From positions 1 through 18,579 of the forward strand of contig JAYVZE010000034.1 in the NCBI GenBank assembly GCA_043783625.1: DNA of 18,579 nt. The letters run 5' to 3'. Position 1 is the stretch's first letter, and each line of letters opens with the position of its first letter. The notes beneath the pieces were generated by a model. That model ran no database searches, was not told where the DNA came from, and saw only the letters and a list, made by a program, of their open reading frames with translations. The translations under genes were made by a program, and so were the position numbers. The stretch comes from JAFDVL01 sp043783625. GTDB taxonomy: Bacteria > Acidobacteriota > Blastocatellia > RBC074. Positions 1-7,512 of the stretch are shown here, one piece after another.

Positions 1-48
1 CTGCAATCGAAACTCTTGTGCTTCTTTGGTTTGAAATCTCATACTCGC

Positions 49-77
49 TTGACACTATTGTCAATGAACTATCTTAT
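49..77 (+). promoter_or_regulatory. Weak candidate sigma-70 promoter overlapping a 16-bp palindrome
   Basis: TTGACA at 49-54 is followed after 17 nt by TCTTAT (72-77), which matches TATAAT at 4 of 6 positions. The -35 box is the left half of a perfect inverted repeat, TTGACA-CTAT-TGTCAA (49-64), so a repressor site overlapping the promoter is possible. It lies about 190 nt upstream of the first gene. It could equally be chance. Confidence 0.3.
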
Positions 78-100
78 AACTATTTACCGCACAGCGGTAT

Positions 101-136
101 CACGCGCTCGCGGCAAGCAGGATGCTTGCGCTCCAG
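101..136. repeat. Dispersed intergenic repeat, copy A (inverted partner at 18479-18517)
   Basis: The 36-nt stretch is nearly identical to the reverse complement of 18479-18517, differing only by a 2-nt and a 1-nt insertion. Its centre is a perfect hairpin, GCAAGCA-GGA-TGCTTGC (113-129). Another small hairpin, TACCGC-ACA-GCGGTA (85-99), lies just upstream, and TTAGACT (153-159) pairs with AGTCTAA (176-182) just downstream. No coding potential is seen in 1-269. Confidence 0.7.
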
Positions 137-269
137 TCGCAGGATTTATTTTTTAGACTTTTTTGACTGCGTGTGAGTCTAAGCAATATCCCTGCGGTAT
201 CGGCAAGTTTCTTGCATTGTAAAATAAAACCGTTACGTTGTTATGTAGTCAATAACTTAGGAGCTATTT

Positions 270-2261
270 ATGCGCCCATCAAAACTTCTTGAAAATATTT
301 TTTCGCCGGCAAGTCCGCGAATTTTCAAGTTGATGATTTGTTCGATTTTTTTATTCACCTTGATTGCTTTCGCTTTTAATGAATATGGTTCCGGTCTGGT
401 GGCTGCCGCCGGCAGTGAAGCGCAGGACGAAAACGGAAGGCGACGAACGACCAAAGAAAATTGTGAATTTCTGCAAAACCCTGAGCGTCCGAAAGATGCC
501 ATGCTGCGTCATCGGGAAGAATTAGCCAATACGATCCAACGTTTTACCCCGGAAGCCGCTGGCGATGGCAGCATTGCGCTCGTCGCTCCGCAAAGCATCC
601 CTCGCAAGAATTACATTGATACAATTCTCCTCGACAAAATGGGAGCTGACAACATTCAATCGGCGCCGCTTTGCACGGATGAAGAATTCATTCGGCGTGC
701 TTATCTTGATCTGACGGGGCGAATTCCTGCGGCGAGTGACGTGACCGGCTTTCTGGCAAACACCGCTGCGAATAAGCGCGATACGCTGGTAGATTCGTTG
801 ATCGGCACTCCTGAATACGTTGATAAATGGACGATGTTCTTTGGTGATTTGTTCAGGAATACTTACCGTTCCGTGCAGATTGTTCGCTACAGCGGAGCGC
901 GTGATGCTTTTTACAATTACATTAAAAGCTCGGTCCAGGCGAATAAAAGCTATGCGCAGATTGCGACGGAAATGATTGCTGCCAACGGCGACAACTTTGT
1001 AGTTGGCGAAGCCAATCACATTGTTGGCGGATTTGTTTCGATGGGGCCGGCGCAGGATTCAATGGACGGACGAGCCGTTAATACCGCCAGCATGTTTTTA
1101 GGGATTAATTCCTTTGATTGCCTGTACTGTCACGATGGCGCGGGTCATTTGGACAGCGTGAATTTATGGGGAGCGCAGAAAACGCGGATGGAAGCATGGG
1201 AGCTGGCAGCATTTTTTGCCCGAACCAATATGGCGCGAACGGTGCTTTCCTCACAGCCCAACTATTCTAAATATACCATCACGGAACGCGCCACCGGAGA
1301 GTATTTACTCAATACGAATTCCGGCAATAGGACGAATCGCGTGGCTGTCAACGGGGTCAGTTCTGTCGCGCCGAAGTATGTTCTCACGGGGCAAACGCCA
1401 AACAGTGGAGAATCGCGGCGTGTTGCTCTGGCGCGGATGATTACCGCCGACAAGCAATTTGCCCGTGCCGCCGTTAATTATATTTGGGAAAAGATGATGG
1501 TTGAAGCACTGGTTTCTCCGTCGAATACTTTTGATCCCGCCCGCCTTGATAAGACTGTCCAACTGCCTTCCGGTTGGAGCTTGCAGCCCGCGAATGCCGA
1601 CCTGCTCGACGCACTGACCAATGATTTCATTGCCAATAATTTTAATTTGCAAAAGCTCATCACGACGATTGCCAAGTCGAATATTTATCAGCTCTCGGCG
1701 CAGTATCCCGGCAGTTGGAACATTTCGATGATTCCGTATTACGCGCGGAAATATGCCAGACGGCTTGAGGCGGAAGAGGTTCACGATGCGATCCTGAAAG
1801 CCACTGGAATCGGGGTGACGTATCAATTGAAAGATACGCTGGGAGTCAACACGTATACCGTGAATTGGGCGATGCAATTGCCTGACACTTTGGAGCCTCG
1901 GAACGGAGCGGGGAACGCCGTTTCCTTCCTGAATTCTTTTGTGCGTGGAGATCGAGACGTGAAGCCGCGTTCTTCAGAACCTTCGATTTTGCAATCGCTG
2001 AATCTGATGAATAACTCATTTGTGATGACCAGAATTCATAACGCGAATGCCGGCTCGATGGTGTCGAAACTCATCGCCAATACTGCGATTACGAATCAGG
2101 AAATCATCACGCAATTGTATTTGAATACGCTTTCGCGCAATCCCACCAGTGACGAAATCAATGCCCTGAATTCAACCTTTACCACGATGACGAAACAGCA
2201 GGCGGCGGAAGCGATTCAATGGACAGTTTTAAATAAAATGGATTTTCTTTTCAACTACTAA
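270..2261 (+). CDS. DUF1549/DUF1553 domain protein with one CxxCH motif
   Basis: This 663-aa protein has a hydrophobic signal or anchor segment at about residues 20-37, so it is probably in the periplasm or anchored to the inner membrane. A DUF1549 (PSCyt2-type) region follows, recognisable by DEEFIRRAYLDLTGRIP and the GTPEY..KW pattern. A single CLYCH motif (C284, C287, H288) could bind c-type heme. The C-terminal part is DUF1553-like, with PRNGAGNAVSFLNSFVRGDR and a LYLNTLSRNPTSDE repeat-type end. These families are abundant in Planctomycetes, Verrucomicrobia and Acidobacteria, usually next to a DUF1501 gene as here; their biochemical role is not established. The start is supported by TAGGAG at 258-263, 6 nt before the ATG. 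The family call is firm. Heme binding is inferred from one motif only. Confidence 0.9.
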   Translation: MRPSKLLENIFSPASPRIFKLMICSIFLFTLIAFAFNEYGSGLVAAAGSEAQDENGRRRTTKENCEFLQNPERPKDAMLRHREELANTIQRFTPEAAGDGSIALVAPQSIPRKNYIDTILLDKMGADNIQSAPLCTDEEFIRRAYLDLTGRIPAASDVTGFLANTAANKRDTLVDSLIGTPEYVDKWTMFFGDLFRNTYRSVQIVRYSGARDAFYNYIKSSVQANKSYAQIATEMIAANGDNFVVGEANHIVGGFVSMGPAQDSMDGRAVNTASMFLGINSFDCLYCHDGAGHLDSVNLWGAQKTRMEAWELAAFFARTNMARTVLSSQPNYSKYTITERATGEYLLNTNSGNRTNRVAVNGVSSVAPKYVLTGQTPNSGESRRVALARMITADKQFARAAVNYIWEKMMVEALVSPSNTFDPARLDKTVQLPSGWSLQPANADLLDALTNDFIANNFNLQKLITTIAKSNIYQLSAQYPGSWNISMIPYYARKYARRLEAEEVHDAILKATGIGVTYQLKDTLGVNTYTVNWAMQLPDTLEPRNGAGNAVSFLNSFVRGDRDVKPRSSEPSILQSLNLMNNSFVMTRIHNANAGSMVSKLIANTAITNQEIITQLYLNTLSRNPTSDEINALNSTFTTMTKQQAAEAIQWTVLNKMDFLFNY

Positions 2262-2270
2262 TTTTTTTGG

Positions 2271-2318
2271 TACGCCAGCATCCTGCTGGCAAAATCTCGC
2301 CAGCCAGATGCTGGCGCA
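2271..2318. repeat. Paired-hairpin intergenic repeat (copy B of the GCATCCTGC family)
   Basis: Two 20-nt arms (2271-2290 and 2299-2318) are reverse complements at 17 of 20 positions, separated by 8 nt. Each arm also folds alone: GCCAGCA-TCC-TGCTGGC (2274-2290) and GCCAGC-CAGAT-GCTGGC (2299-2315). The element fills most of the 70-nt gap between two genes that probably work together, so it may be an mRNA processing or stability element in a bicistronic message. It could also act as a weak terminator, although no T-tract follows. Confidence 0.7.
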
Positions 2319-2331
2319 CCAGTGAATTATC

Positions 2332-3831
2332 ATGACAAATCATCATCAATACGGACATCTTTGTGAAGTTTGCGCTCCTGAGCGTTCCGCTAACATGTTG
2401 CTGCGCGGGCCTGATCTTGGTCGCCGAACGTTCTTTAAATTAGCCGGAGCCGGAATCACAGGCAGCTTTCTCGTCCCGACCTTATTCAAGAGCGAAGCCA
2501 AAGCCGCCGCTGATTTACATCTGAAAGCCTCCGCCCGAAATTGCATTTTCGTCTTGCTGACAGGCGCTCCGAGCAGTGTTGACACGTTCGATTTGAAAGT
2601 CGGTGCGTGGACTCCGGCGGACTTTAATCCGACCACGTATAACGGGTATTTGTTCCCGCAAGGGCTGATGCCGAAGCTTGCCGAACAAATCAATCGCTTG
2701 GCGGTGATTCGCAATTTACGCGCACCCGCATTAGTGCATCCGCTGCAACAAACGTGGGCGCAAATTGCGCGCAGCCCAAGTTCTGCGCTGGGAAAAGTTG
2801 CTCCGAACATTGGCAGCGTCGTTGCCAGTGAATTTGAATCGCAACGCACCTCAACGCAAAAATTACCGGTGTTTGTGTCACTGAATACGGGCGGGGGAAT
2901 CGTCGGTTCCGGCTATTTTAACGGGTTGTATTCGCCCTTCGATATTACCGCCAGTGCGACAGGACTCGGCAATTTATCAAACGCTGACGGGCAGACCACC
3001 TTCGATAAACGGTACAGCATTTTGCAATCTGTAGATGCAAAATTACGGACTAATTCTCCGCTCGGCGATGATGTTTCGACGATGGCGTCATTCTATACGC
3101 GCTCGAAGGAAATGATGTACAACGCTGAGGTTGACGCGGTTTTCAAATACACTGCTGACGACCAGACACGGTTTGGCAACACTGGATTTGGGAATTCCTG
3201 CATCGTCGCGCGTAATCTGGTGAAGTCGAATCAAGGGACGCGCTACGTGCAAATTAACTTTGGAAGCTGGGATCATCACGACGATATTTATGACAAGACG
3301 GATCCTACTCGCCTGCACGGAATGTCCGCGAATTTGGATGACGGATTATCAAATCTGATAACTGATTTAGCCGCTCAGCCGGGATTGAATGGCGGGACTT
3401 TATTGGATGAAACTTTAATCGTTGTGATGGGAGAATTTGGTCGAACGACCAGTGCTCCGACCGCACAGAACGGGCGCGATCATTACTTCCAGCATTTCGC
3501 TGTGATGGCCGGTGGCGGTGTGCAGGGTGGGAAAACGATTGGTACGACCATCGCTTCAGGGAGCGCCGTTCAAGACCCGGGCTGGTCGCAGGGGCGCCCG
3601 ACGCAATACGAAGATATAGCGGCGACGATTTATTCTGCGCTGGGAATTAATTATTTCACGGTGCGCACGGATGATCCGTTCGGACGCGGCTTTGAATATG
3701 TTCCGTTTGCGAAGGAAGGTGTCTGGTATCCCATTCTCGAAGTTTTCCCCACGGATCGGGCGGCGCAAGCGCGGAGCCGGGATATAAATCCGACGACGAG
3801 ACGCGATCCGGTTTCACGTGCAAGGCAATAA
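2332..3831 (+). CDS. Tat-exported DUF1501 domain protein
   Basis: This 499-aa protein has a twin-arginine signal, RRTFFKLAGAG with R31 and R32, followed by a hydrophobic stretch and an A-x-A-like end (SEAKAAA), so it is predicted to be exported folded. The mature part is DUF1501, a family with an alkaline-phosphatase/sulfatase-like fold: DHHDD from D314, GEFGRT from G367 and GRDHYF from G381 are the family's metal-site-like motifs. The residues before the Tat motif carry CEVC, a CxxC sometimes seen in this family. No convincing Shine-Dalgarno precedes the ATG at 2332; an in-frame ATG at 2395 would still keep the Tat signal but lose CEVC. The gene follows the DUF1549/DUF1553 gene by 70 nt, the usual pairing. 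The substrate is unknown. Confidence 0.88.
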   Translation: MTNHHQYGHLCEVCAPERSANMLLRGPDLGRRTFFKLAGAGITGSFLVPTLFKSEAKAAADLHLKASARNCIFVLLTGAPSSVDTFDLKVGAWTPADFNPTTYNGYLFPQGLMPKLAEQINRLAVIRNLRAPALVHPLQQTWAQIARSPSSALGKVAPNIGSVVASEFESQRTSTQKLPVFVSLNTGGGIVGSGYFNGLYSPFDITASATGLGNLSNADGQTTFDKRYSILQSVDAKLRTNSPLGDDVSTMASFYTRSKEMMYNAEVDAVFKYTADDQTRFGNTGFGNSCIVARNLVKSNQGTRYVQINFGSWDHHDDIYDKTDPTRLHGMSANLDDGLSNLITDLAAQPGLNGGTLLDETLIVVMGEFGRTTSAPTAQNGRDHYFQHFAVMAGGGVQGGKTIGTTIASGSAVQDPGWSQGRPTQYEDIAATIYSALGINYFTVRTDDPFGRGFEYVPFAKEGVWYPILEVFPTDRAAQARSRDINPTTRRDPVSRARQ

Positions 3832-3837
3832 TTTTTT

Positions 3838-3958
3838 GGTCAATTCATTTTCCATTTAAGATTGGTCAATTGCCATTTATCATTTTTTATTTTGATGGGA
3901 ACGGCTTGAGCGATTGCTAATGAAAAATGATAAATCTTAAATGGAAAATGAATTGACC
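3838..3958. repeat. Long AT-rich inverted repeat (26-bp perfect arms plus a 10-bp inner arm)
   Basis: Positions 3838-3863 are a perfect reverse complement of 3933-3958 (26 bp). The pairing continues: 3879-3888 is the exact complement of 3923-3932, which is contiguous with the right arm. The left arm therefore carries a 15-nt bulge (3864-3878) that begins with the same GGTCAATT as the arm itself, as if part of the arm had been duplicated. The loop is about 34 nt. No T-tract follows on either strand, so an intrinsic terminator is not obvious. It may be a non-autonomous mobile repeat or an end-of-message stem between the DUF1501 gene and the convergent membrane-protein gene. Confidence 0.8.
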
Positions 3959-3981
3959 TTAGAATAATTTCCACGCAGCGG

Positions 3982-4428
3982 TTAATACCGCCGACCATTT
4001 TTCCGTAAATTCCCGCCGATTAGAGCTCCAAAAAATCCCGTGAAGGGAACCAGAAAATTAAACCACGTCGGATTCTGCGCGTGATTCATAGCCTGCATAT
4101 TCAGTACGATGCCAGTCCTCACTTCATGAGGATTTCCCTGCGTATATTTGATGCAGGCAACTAATAAGCTGACTAAAAGAACGACTACGCCAAGCCAGAG
4201 AGCCGCTTTAGAATTTCTGGCAATCATCACCGCCACATAGCCACCAATCATTACCGCCAGAAAGCCTAAAATAATGCTCGCAAGTGCCCACCTGTTTGAA
4301 ACGTCGTAGGCTCCCGGTTTAAATGAACCATCTGCGCCTAAAACCAAATAGAGCAAGGTAAAAAGCACCATCATTGAAATCGCCATAGCAATATACCCGG
4401 CGATGACACTCAAAATATTTCGGATCAT
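3982..4428 (-). CDS. Small integral membrane protein, four predicted helices, function unknown
   Basis: This 148-aa hydrophobic protein has membrane segments at about residues 5-30, 48-70, 75-95 and 122-141, and a basic C-terminus (RKNGRR). The second and fourth segments contain glycine pairs (MIGGYV, LIGGN), typical of closely packed helices. I do not recognise a family with confidence. The start is well supported: AAAGGAG (4434-4440) lies 5 nt before the ATG, and a candidate promoter sits just upstream. It is divergent from the sugar-isomerase-like gene and convergent with the DUF1501 gene, so it is probably transcribed alone. Confidence 0.75.
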   Translation of the reverse strand: MIRNILSVIAGYIAMAISMMVLFTLLYLVLGADGSFKPGAYDVSNRWALASIILGFLAVMIGGYVAVMIARNSKAALWLGVVVLLVSLLVACIKYTQGNPHEVRTGIVLNMQAMNHAQNPTWFNFLVPFTGFFGALIGGNLRKNGRRY

Positions 4429-4489
4429 TTTCTCTCCTTTGAGTTAACGACTAAATTGTGACAAATTGAAAGTTGTAACGGATGAAAGG

Positions 4490-4517
4490 AATATACAGTA
4501 ATGTGAGAAGACTTCAA
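4490..4517 (-). promoter_or_regulatory. Candidate sigma-70 promoter for the membrane-protein gene
   Basis: On the minus strand, TTGAAG (4512-4517) is followed after 16 nt by TATATT (4490-4495). This would start transcription near 4483, giving a leader of about 55 nt before the ATG at 4428. Confidence 0.45.
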
Positions 4518-4518
4518 G

Positions 4519-4547
4519 TTGTAGCAAAGGTGCGCGAGGATTATGAT
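4519..4547 (+). promoter_or_regulatory. Candidate sigma-70 promoter for the sugar-isomerase-like gene
   Basis: TTGTAG (4519-4524), 17 nt of spacer, then TATGAT (4542-4547; 5 of 6 to consensus). The -35 box is weak. It lies back to back with the minus-strand candidate at 4490-4517, about 65 nt before the ATG at 4612. Confidence 0.4.
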
Positions 4548-4611
4548 AGCTTTTGAGTGCTGAGAGATTTCTGCGTAAATCCTTTTATCCCAAAAAAACC
4601 ATGAGGAAAAG

Positions 4612-5469
4612 ATGAACAACCTAAACGAATTACATCGCCGTCAATTTTTACAATTGGGAGCTGCTGCTTCTGTTGCAACACTACTTCCATTGAATATCAG
4701 GGCCGCTAAAAAGTGGAAAAATATTCCTGTCGCTACACAAGCCTGGTGTGTGCGCAAGCAAATGGCGGGAGACATTCCCGGCACATTGAAAGCAGTCGCT
4801 GCGCTGGGCTATCAAGGCATTGAACTGGAAAATGCGTTTGGGAAATCAGGCGCGGAGTGGAAAAAATATTTGGATGAGTCCAAATTAAAAGCCTGCGGAT
4901 TTCATCACAGCCTGAGCGAGCTGCGCGGGGAGAAATTAAAGGCCAGCATCGAATTTAATCAGGCGATTGGCAATCGTAATCTAATCATTCGCTCTTTGCC
5001 GAAGGAGGTTTATGTCTCGAAAGAATTGTTGACGAAAACCGCGAACGAAGTGAATGAAATCGCCGGGAAATTGAAGCCTGCCGGATTGCGGATTGGCTAC
5101 CATAATCATACGACGGATTTTAATAAGTTCGGGACAGATTACTGGTGGAATCTGTTCGCGGACGGCACAAAGAAAAATGTGATGCTCCAGTTTGATACGG
5201 GAAACGCTTCCGAGATGGAAGGCGTGAACGTGTTGGATTTTTTGAAGCGAAACAAGGGGCGAACAATTTCCATGCACGTTAAGCCGTTCTCCAAAAAGAA
5301 GCCGGACGCTTTTCTTGGCGAGGATGAATTGAACTGGAACGAGATCATGAAAACAGTCGAAACAGTTGGCGGGCTGGAATGGTACATCATTGAATACGAG
5401 CGCGATGCGTTTCCGCCACTGGAAGCACTGAAGGCGAATCTTGATTTATTCAAAAAAATGAGAGCATGA
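4612..5469 (+). CDS. Tat-exported sugar phosphate isomerase/epimerase-like TIM barrel protein
   Basis: This 285-aa protein starts with a twin-arginine signal (HRRQFLQLGAAAS, R9-R10) ending near the alanines at 31-32. The rest is a xylose-isomerase-like (AP endonuclease 2 superfamily) TIM barrel. Recognisable strand-end motifs are GYQGIELE (67-73), GYHNHTTDF (162-170), QFDTGN with D195, MHVKP with H222 and IIEYE with E261. The last three are candidates for the divalent-metal site of this superfamily. Exported members are common in Acidobacteria and Planctomycetes, and their substrates are mostly unknown. GAGGA at 4603-4607 supports the start. The gene stands alone on this strand, so context does not narrow the substrate. 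Confidence 0.87.
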   Translation: MNNLNELHRRQFLQLGAAASVATLLPLNIRAAKKWKNIPVATQAWCVRKQMAGDIPGTLKAVAALGYQGIELENAFGKSGAEWKKYLDESKLKACGFHHSLSELRGEKLKASIEFNQAIGNRNLIIRSLPKEVYVSKELLTKTANEVNEIAGKLKPAGLRIGYHNHTTDFNKFGTDYWWNLFADGTKKNVMLQFDTGNASEMEGVNVLDFLKRNKGRTISMHVKPFSKKKPDAFLGEDELNWNEIMKTVETVGGLEWYIIEYERDAFPPLEALKANLDLFKKMRA

Positions 5470-5540
5470 GAAAAATCAGCGTATTTTGTTGCTTAAAACT
5501 AACAAAACGCCGGGGCTTTATGCCAGACTACCTAATATGA

Positions 5541-5672
5541 ATCAGGAAAGTATTATTAGCTATACCTGATAATAAAGCCTCCGCTTTGCTGAAGGTTTTG
5601 AAAAGCATTTCTTATGTCAAAGCCAAACCGCTGACAGCTGCGAAGCACAGCGATTGGAAACAACTGCTTTAA
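5541..5672 (+). pseudogene. Coding remnant resembling the N-terminal part of a small antitoxin
   Basis: This 43-codon open frame has no start codon. It follows an in-frame TGA (5538-5540) and reads IRKVLLAIPDNKASALLKVL and onwards to VKAKPLT, ending WKQLL-stop. The pattern of a beta-strand, PDNKA, then a helix rich in L and K, then VKAKPLT looks like the first half of small antitoxins (about 65-80 aa) found beside RelE/ParE-type toxins. An AGG stands where an ATG would be expected. The second half and any toxin gene are missing, so I read it as a decayed remnant. Family assignment is from memory and could be wrong. Confidence 0.35.
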
Positions 5673-5719
5673 AGTGCCTAACAGGTCGGGAGTTTTCGCG
5701 GGGGATTGAATTTCAGGAT

Positions 5720-5775
5720 AAAAAATGAGGTTGTTGGTTAGCTTAATTTTAGGAAGGAAGCGTTCCAACAACCTC
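5720..5775 (-). terminator. Intrinsic terminator for the minus-strand glycosylase transcript
   Basis: A perfect 11-bp stem, GAGGTTGTTGG (5727-5737) with CCAACAACCTC (5765-5775), has a 27-nt loop. Read on the minus strand, the stem is followed by A and then six T (5725-5720). It lies about 70 nt beyond the stop of the glycosylase gene. The rest of the 374-nt gap 5470-5843 holds the antitoxin-like remnant (5541-5672) and nothing else I can support. Confidence 0.65.
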
Positions 5776-5843
5776 TAGCAGAGTCCACGAGATTATCTGT
5801 TGCCCTAGTGAAAGCGTGAATGAAGAGGGCTTTCCAGAAAAAA

Positions 5844-6539
5844 TTACATTTCTTTATTTTCAAGACTCCGCCAGAGGTACCACGACGCGATGGAGCAGTA
5901 CGGATGCCATTTGTTCTGTTCGGCAATGGCTTCCATTTCGGCAGGCTTCGGAGCTTCGCCTAATCCGTAGCTGCGGTGGATGGCATTCTTAATCCCTAAA
6001 TCTCCCGTCGGCAAAATATTCATTCTTCCCAAAGAAAAGATCAGGAACATGTGAGCTGTCCAGACGCCGATGCCTTTGACTTTAATCAGTTCGGCGATGA
6101 TTTCTTCGTCGGACATTTTCGGGAGTCGCTTCAGGTTGACGCTGCCGTCGGCAACTTTTGAAGCGAGGTCTTTGATGTAACCGAGTTTTTGATAGGAAAG
6201 TCCGACGGCGCGTAATTCATCATCGGGAGTCGTCACAATAAGTTCAGGTTTCGGAAATTTTGCCGGAGCGTACAGCGCCAGAAATCTTTTCTGGATAGTA
6301 TCAGCGGCTTTGGTGGAAAGTTGCTGCGAGATGATCGAACCAACCAATGTTTGCAGGTACTTCGTATGCGGCTGGATTCTGCATTCGCCGTGCTTTTTGA
6401 TGATACTGCGCAGGACGGGGTCACGCCGCGACAGATGTTTTTCAGCGGTGCGGAGAGTTTCAGAAAATGAGTGATTTGAATTCATGTCAGGAGTGTAAAA
6501 CGCCTCATTTACTTTGTCCAAAGATGTCAGGGCAATCAC
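5844..6539 (-). CDS. DNA-3-methyladenine glycosylase 2 family protein (AlkA-like)
   Basis: This cytoplasmic base-excision-repair enzyme is predicted to remove alkylated purines by cutting the N-glycosidic bond. The 231-aa protein has the helix-hairpin-helix/GPD core: SIISQQLSTKAA (68-79), the hairpin LIKVKGIGVWTAHMFLIF (151-168), and the catalytic Asp in LPTGDLGI (D180). WHPYCSIASWYLWR near the end matches the family's W-x-PYRS-x-A-x-YLWR pattern. The N-terminal domain of E. coli AlkA is absent, as in the shorter bacterial members. The start given is GTG at 6539. An in-frame ATG at 6485 (M19) is equally plausible because it starts just before the conserved part; neither has a strong Shine-Dalgarno. 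A terminator follows at 5720-5775. A small gene lies 75 nt upstream on the same strand. Confidence 0.88.
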   Translation of the reverse strand: MIALTSLDKVNEAFYTPDMNSNHSFSETLRTAEKHLSRRDPVLRSIIKKHGECRIQPHTKYLQTLVGSIISQQLSTKAADTIQKRFLALYAPAKFPKPELIVTTPDDELRAVGLSYQKLGYIKDLASKVADGSVNLKRLPKMSDEEIIAELIKVKGIGVWTAHMFLIFSLGRMNILPTGDLGIKNAIHRSYGLGEAPKPAEMEAIAEQNKWHPYCSIASWYLWRSLENKEM

Positions 6540-6614
6540 CTTTTCCGAGCAAAATAATCCTGACAGGACATCAATTCCTCTGCTGCGCTTAATTTTCCCG
6601 ACTAAACTTTTAGC

Positions 6615-6863
6615 TTAACAAACCCATTCATTCGTGACGGGTTCGTGCGGGAGGGCTTTGGGCGGGGCTTGTTCGCCACCATCAATGCTGGCCGTCATGC
6701 TCAACCCGATGGTCTGTTGACAGCACCATTTGGCGAAATCATTTTGGGAACCATTCAGGTAATTGGCGTAAAGCAGATGCACGACTGCATGAGCTGCGGG
6801 CGCACTTTGTTCGAGGGATATTTCCAACAATTCTTTGAGCTTTTGCTCGATTACAGCATTCAT
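6615..6863 (-). CDS. Small protein of unknown function (82 aa)
   Basis: This short acidic-to-neutral protein has a helical N-terminal half (MNAVIEQKLKELLEISLEQS) and two adjacent cysteines in KWCCQQT (47-48). It has no signal peptide or membrane segment. AAGGA lies 7-8 nt before the ATG, which supports expression. It is upstream of the glycosylase gene on the same strand with a 75-nt gap, so the two may share a transcript. An overlapping plus-strand frame (6645-6944) was judged less likely. I do not recognise a family. Confidence 0.55.
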   Translation of the reverse strand: MNAVIEQKLKELLEISLEQSAPAAHAVVHLLYANYLNGSQNDFAKWCCQQTIGLSMTASIDGGEQAPPKALPHEPVTNEWVC

Positions 6864-7467
6864 AGAACAAGTTCCTTGTTTCCCAAGGGTCTCGATAATA
6901 AATTTTCTTGTGAAAATTCAGCATCATCAGACGGGGGGAGATAGTTGTAACATCTACATCAAAAATAATTTGTAAATGCTATGAGGAGGTTGATCCTGCC
7001 AGTAAGAAGAAAGAGGAGAGGCAGTTGAATCGTAAAACCTGATTCAGATTTTAAAAAACCTGAATCAGCTCGTTAAGAATACCCCTTTTAACGACGACGA
7101 TCAACAAATAGTTAAACATAGCGTACTGAAAACTTTGTAAACCTCATTGACACGACAGCCTGATAGTCCTATATTTGCGCCTGCAACAGCTTCCATCACT
7201 ATCAGCCTAATTCTTCAAGTGACTCCCCAGGATGCTTTTGTCTTATATTGTTCCTTTATAAAAACTCCCCTTGTCTTCGCTTGCAAATGACTAATGATTG
7301 CGCCGAATAACCGAAAAGCCTGCAAGTGAAAGATGGTAACAAATCAATTTTCTAATGAATTCATTGTGTTCAAATTGATTAGTACGCGGAACAATTCATG
7401 AATCAGAATCAGGCGTGAGCCTTCAGTCGGCAGCGCTAATTTTGCAGGAGGTACGCCTCTCGCCCCG
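6864..7467. other. 604-nt intergenic region between divergent genes
   Basis: No gene is supported here. It holds three things: a perfect inverted repeat AATTTTC-TTGT-GAAAATT (6901-6918), which could be an operator for the small minus-strand gene; a hairpin CTGATTCAG (7039-7047) with CTGAATCAG (7060-7068), loop 12 nt, without a T-tract; and the promoter at 7147-7175. From that promoter the activator gene would have a leader of about 330 nt. A 15-codon highly basic frame (6981-7028) lacks a ribosome binding site. Confidence 0.6.
7147..7175 (+). promoter_or_regulatory. Sigma-70-type promoter for the sigma-54 activator gene
   Basis: TTGACA (7147-7152) is a perfect -35 box, followed after 17 nt by TATATT (7170-7175), 5 of 6 to consensus. 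It is the best sigma-70 candidate in the window. Transcription would start near 7182. The activator would therefore be made by the housekeeping polymerase and its targets by sigma-54 polymerase. Confidence 0.6.
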
Positions 7468-7512
7468 TTGCTGGAGCGATCATCCGCTGGGAAAGATTGC
7501 ATAGCAACGACT

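Noticed and set aside
5738..5926. 62-codon minus-strand frame overlapping the end of the glycosylase gene
   Set aside because: It is an out-of-frame shadow of the glycosylase gene that runs into the terminator stem.
6645..6944. 99-codon plus-strand frame opposite the 82-aa gene
   Set aside because: It lacks a ribosome binding site and has an implausible composition. The minus-strand frame has AAGGA well placed and looks more protein-like.
6988..7004. GGTTGATCCTGCCAGTA, identical to the start of eukaryotic 18S rRNA as I remember it
   Set aside because: The match stops after 17 nt and the following sequence (AGAAGAAAGAGG) is not rRNA. No rRNA gene is present, so chance is the simplest explanation.
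6981..7028. 15-codon basic frame MRRLILPVRRKRRGS
   Set aside because: There is no ribosome binding site before its ATG and no supporting context. GAGGAGG inside it is coincidental.
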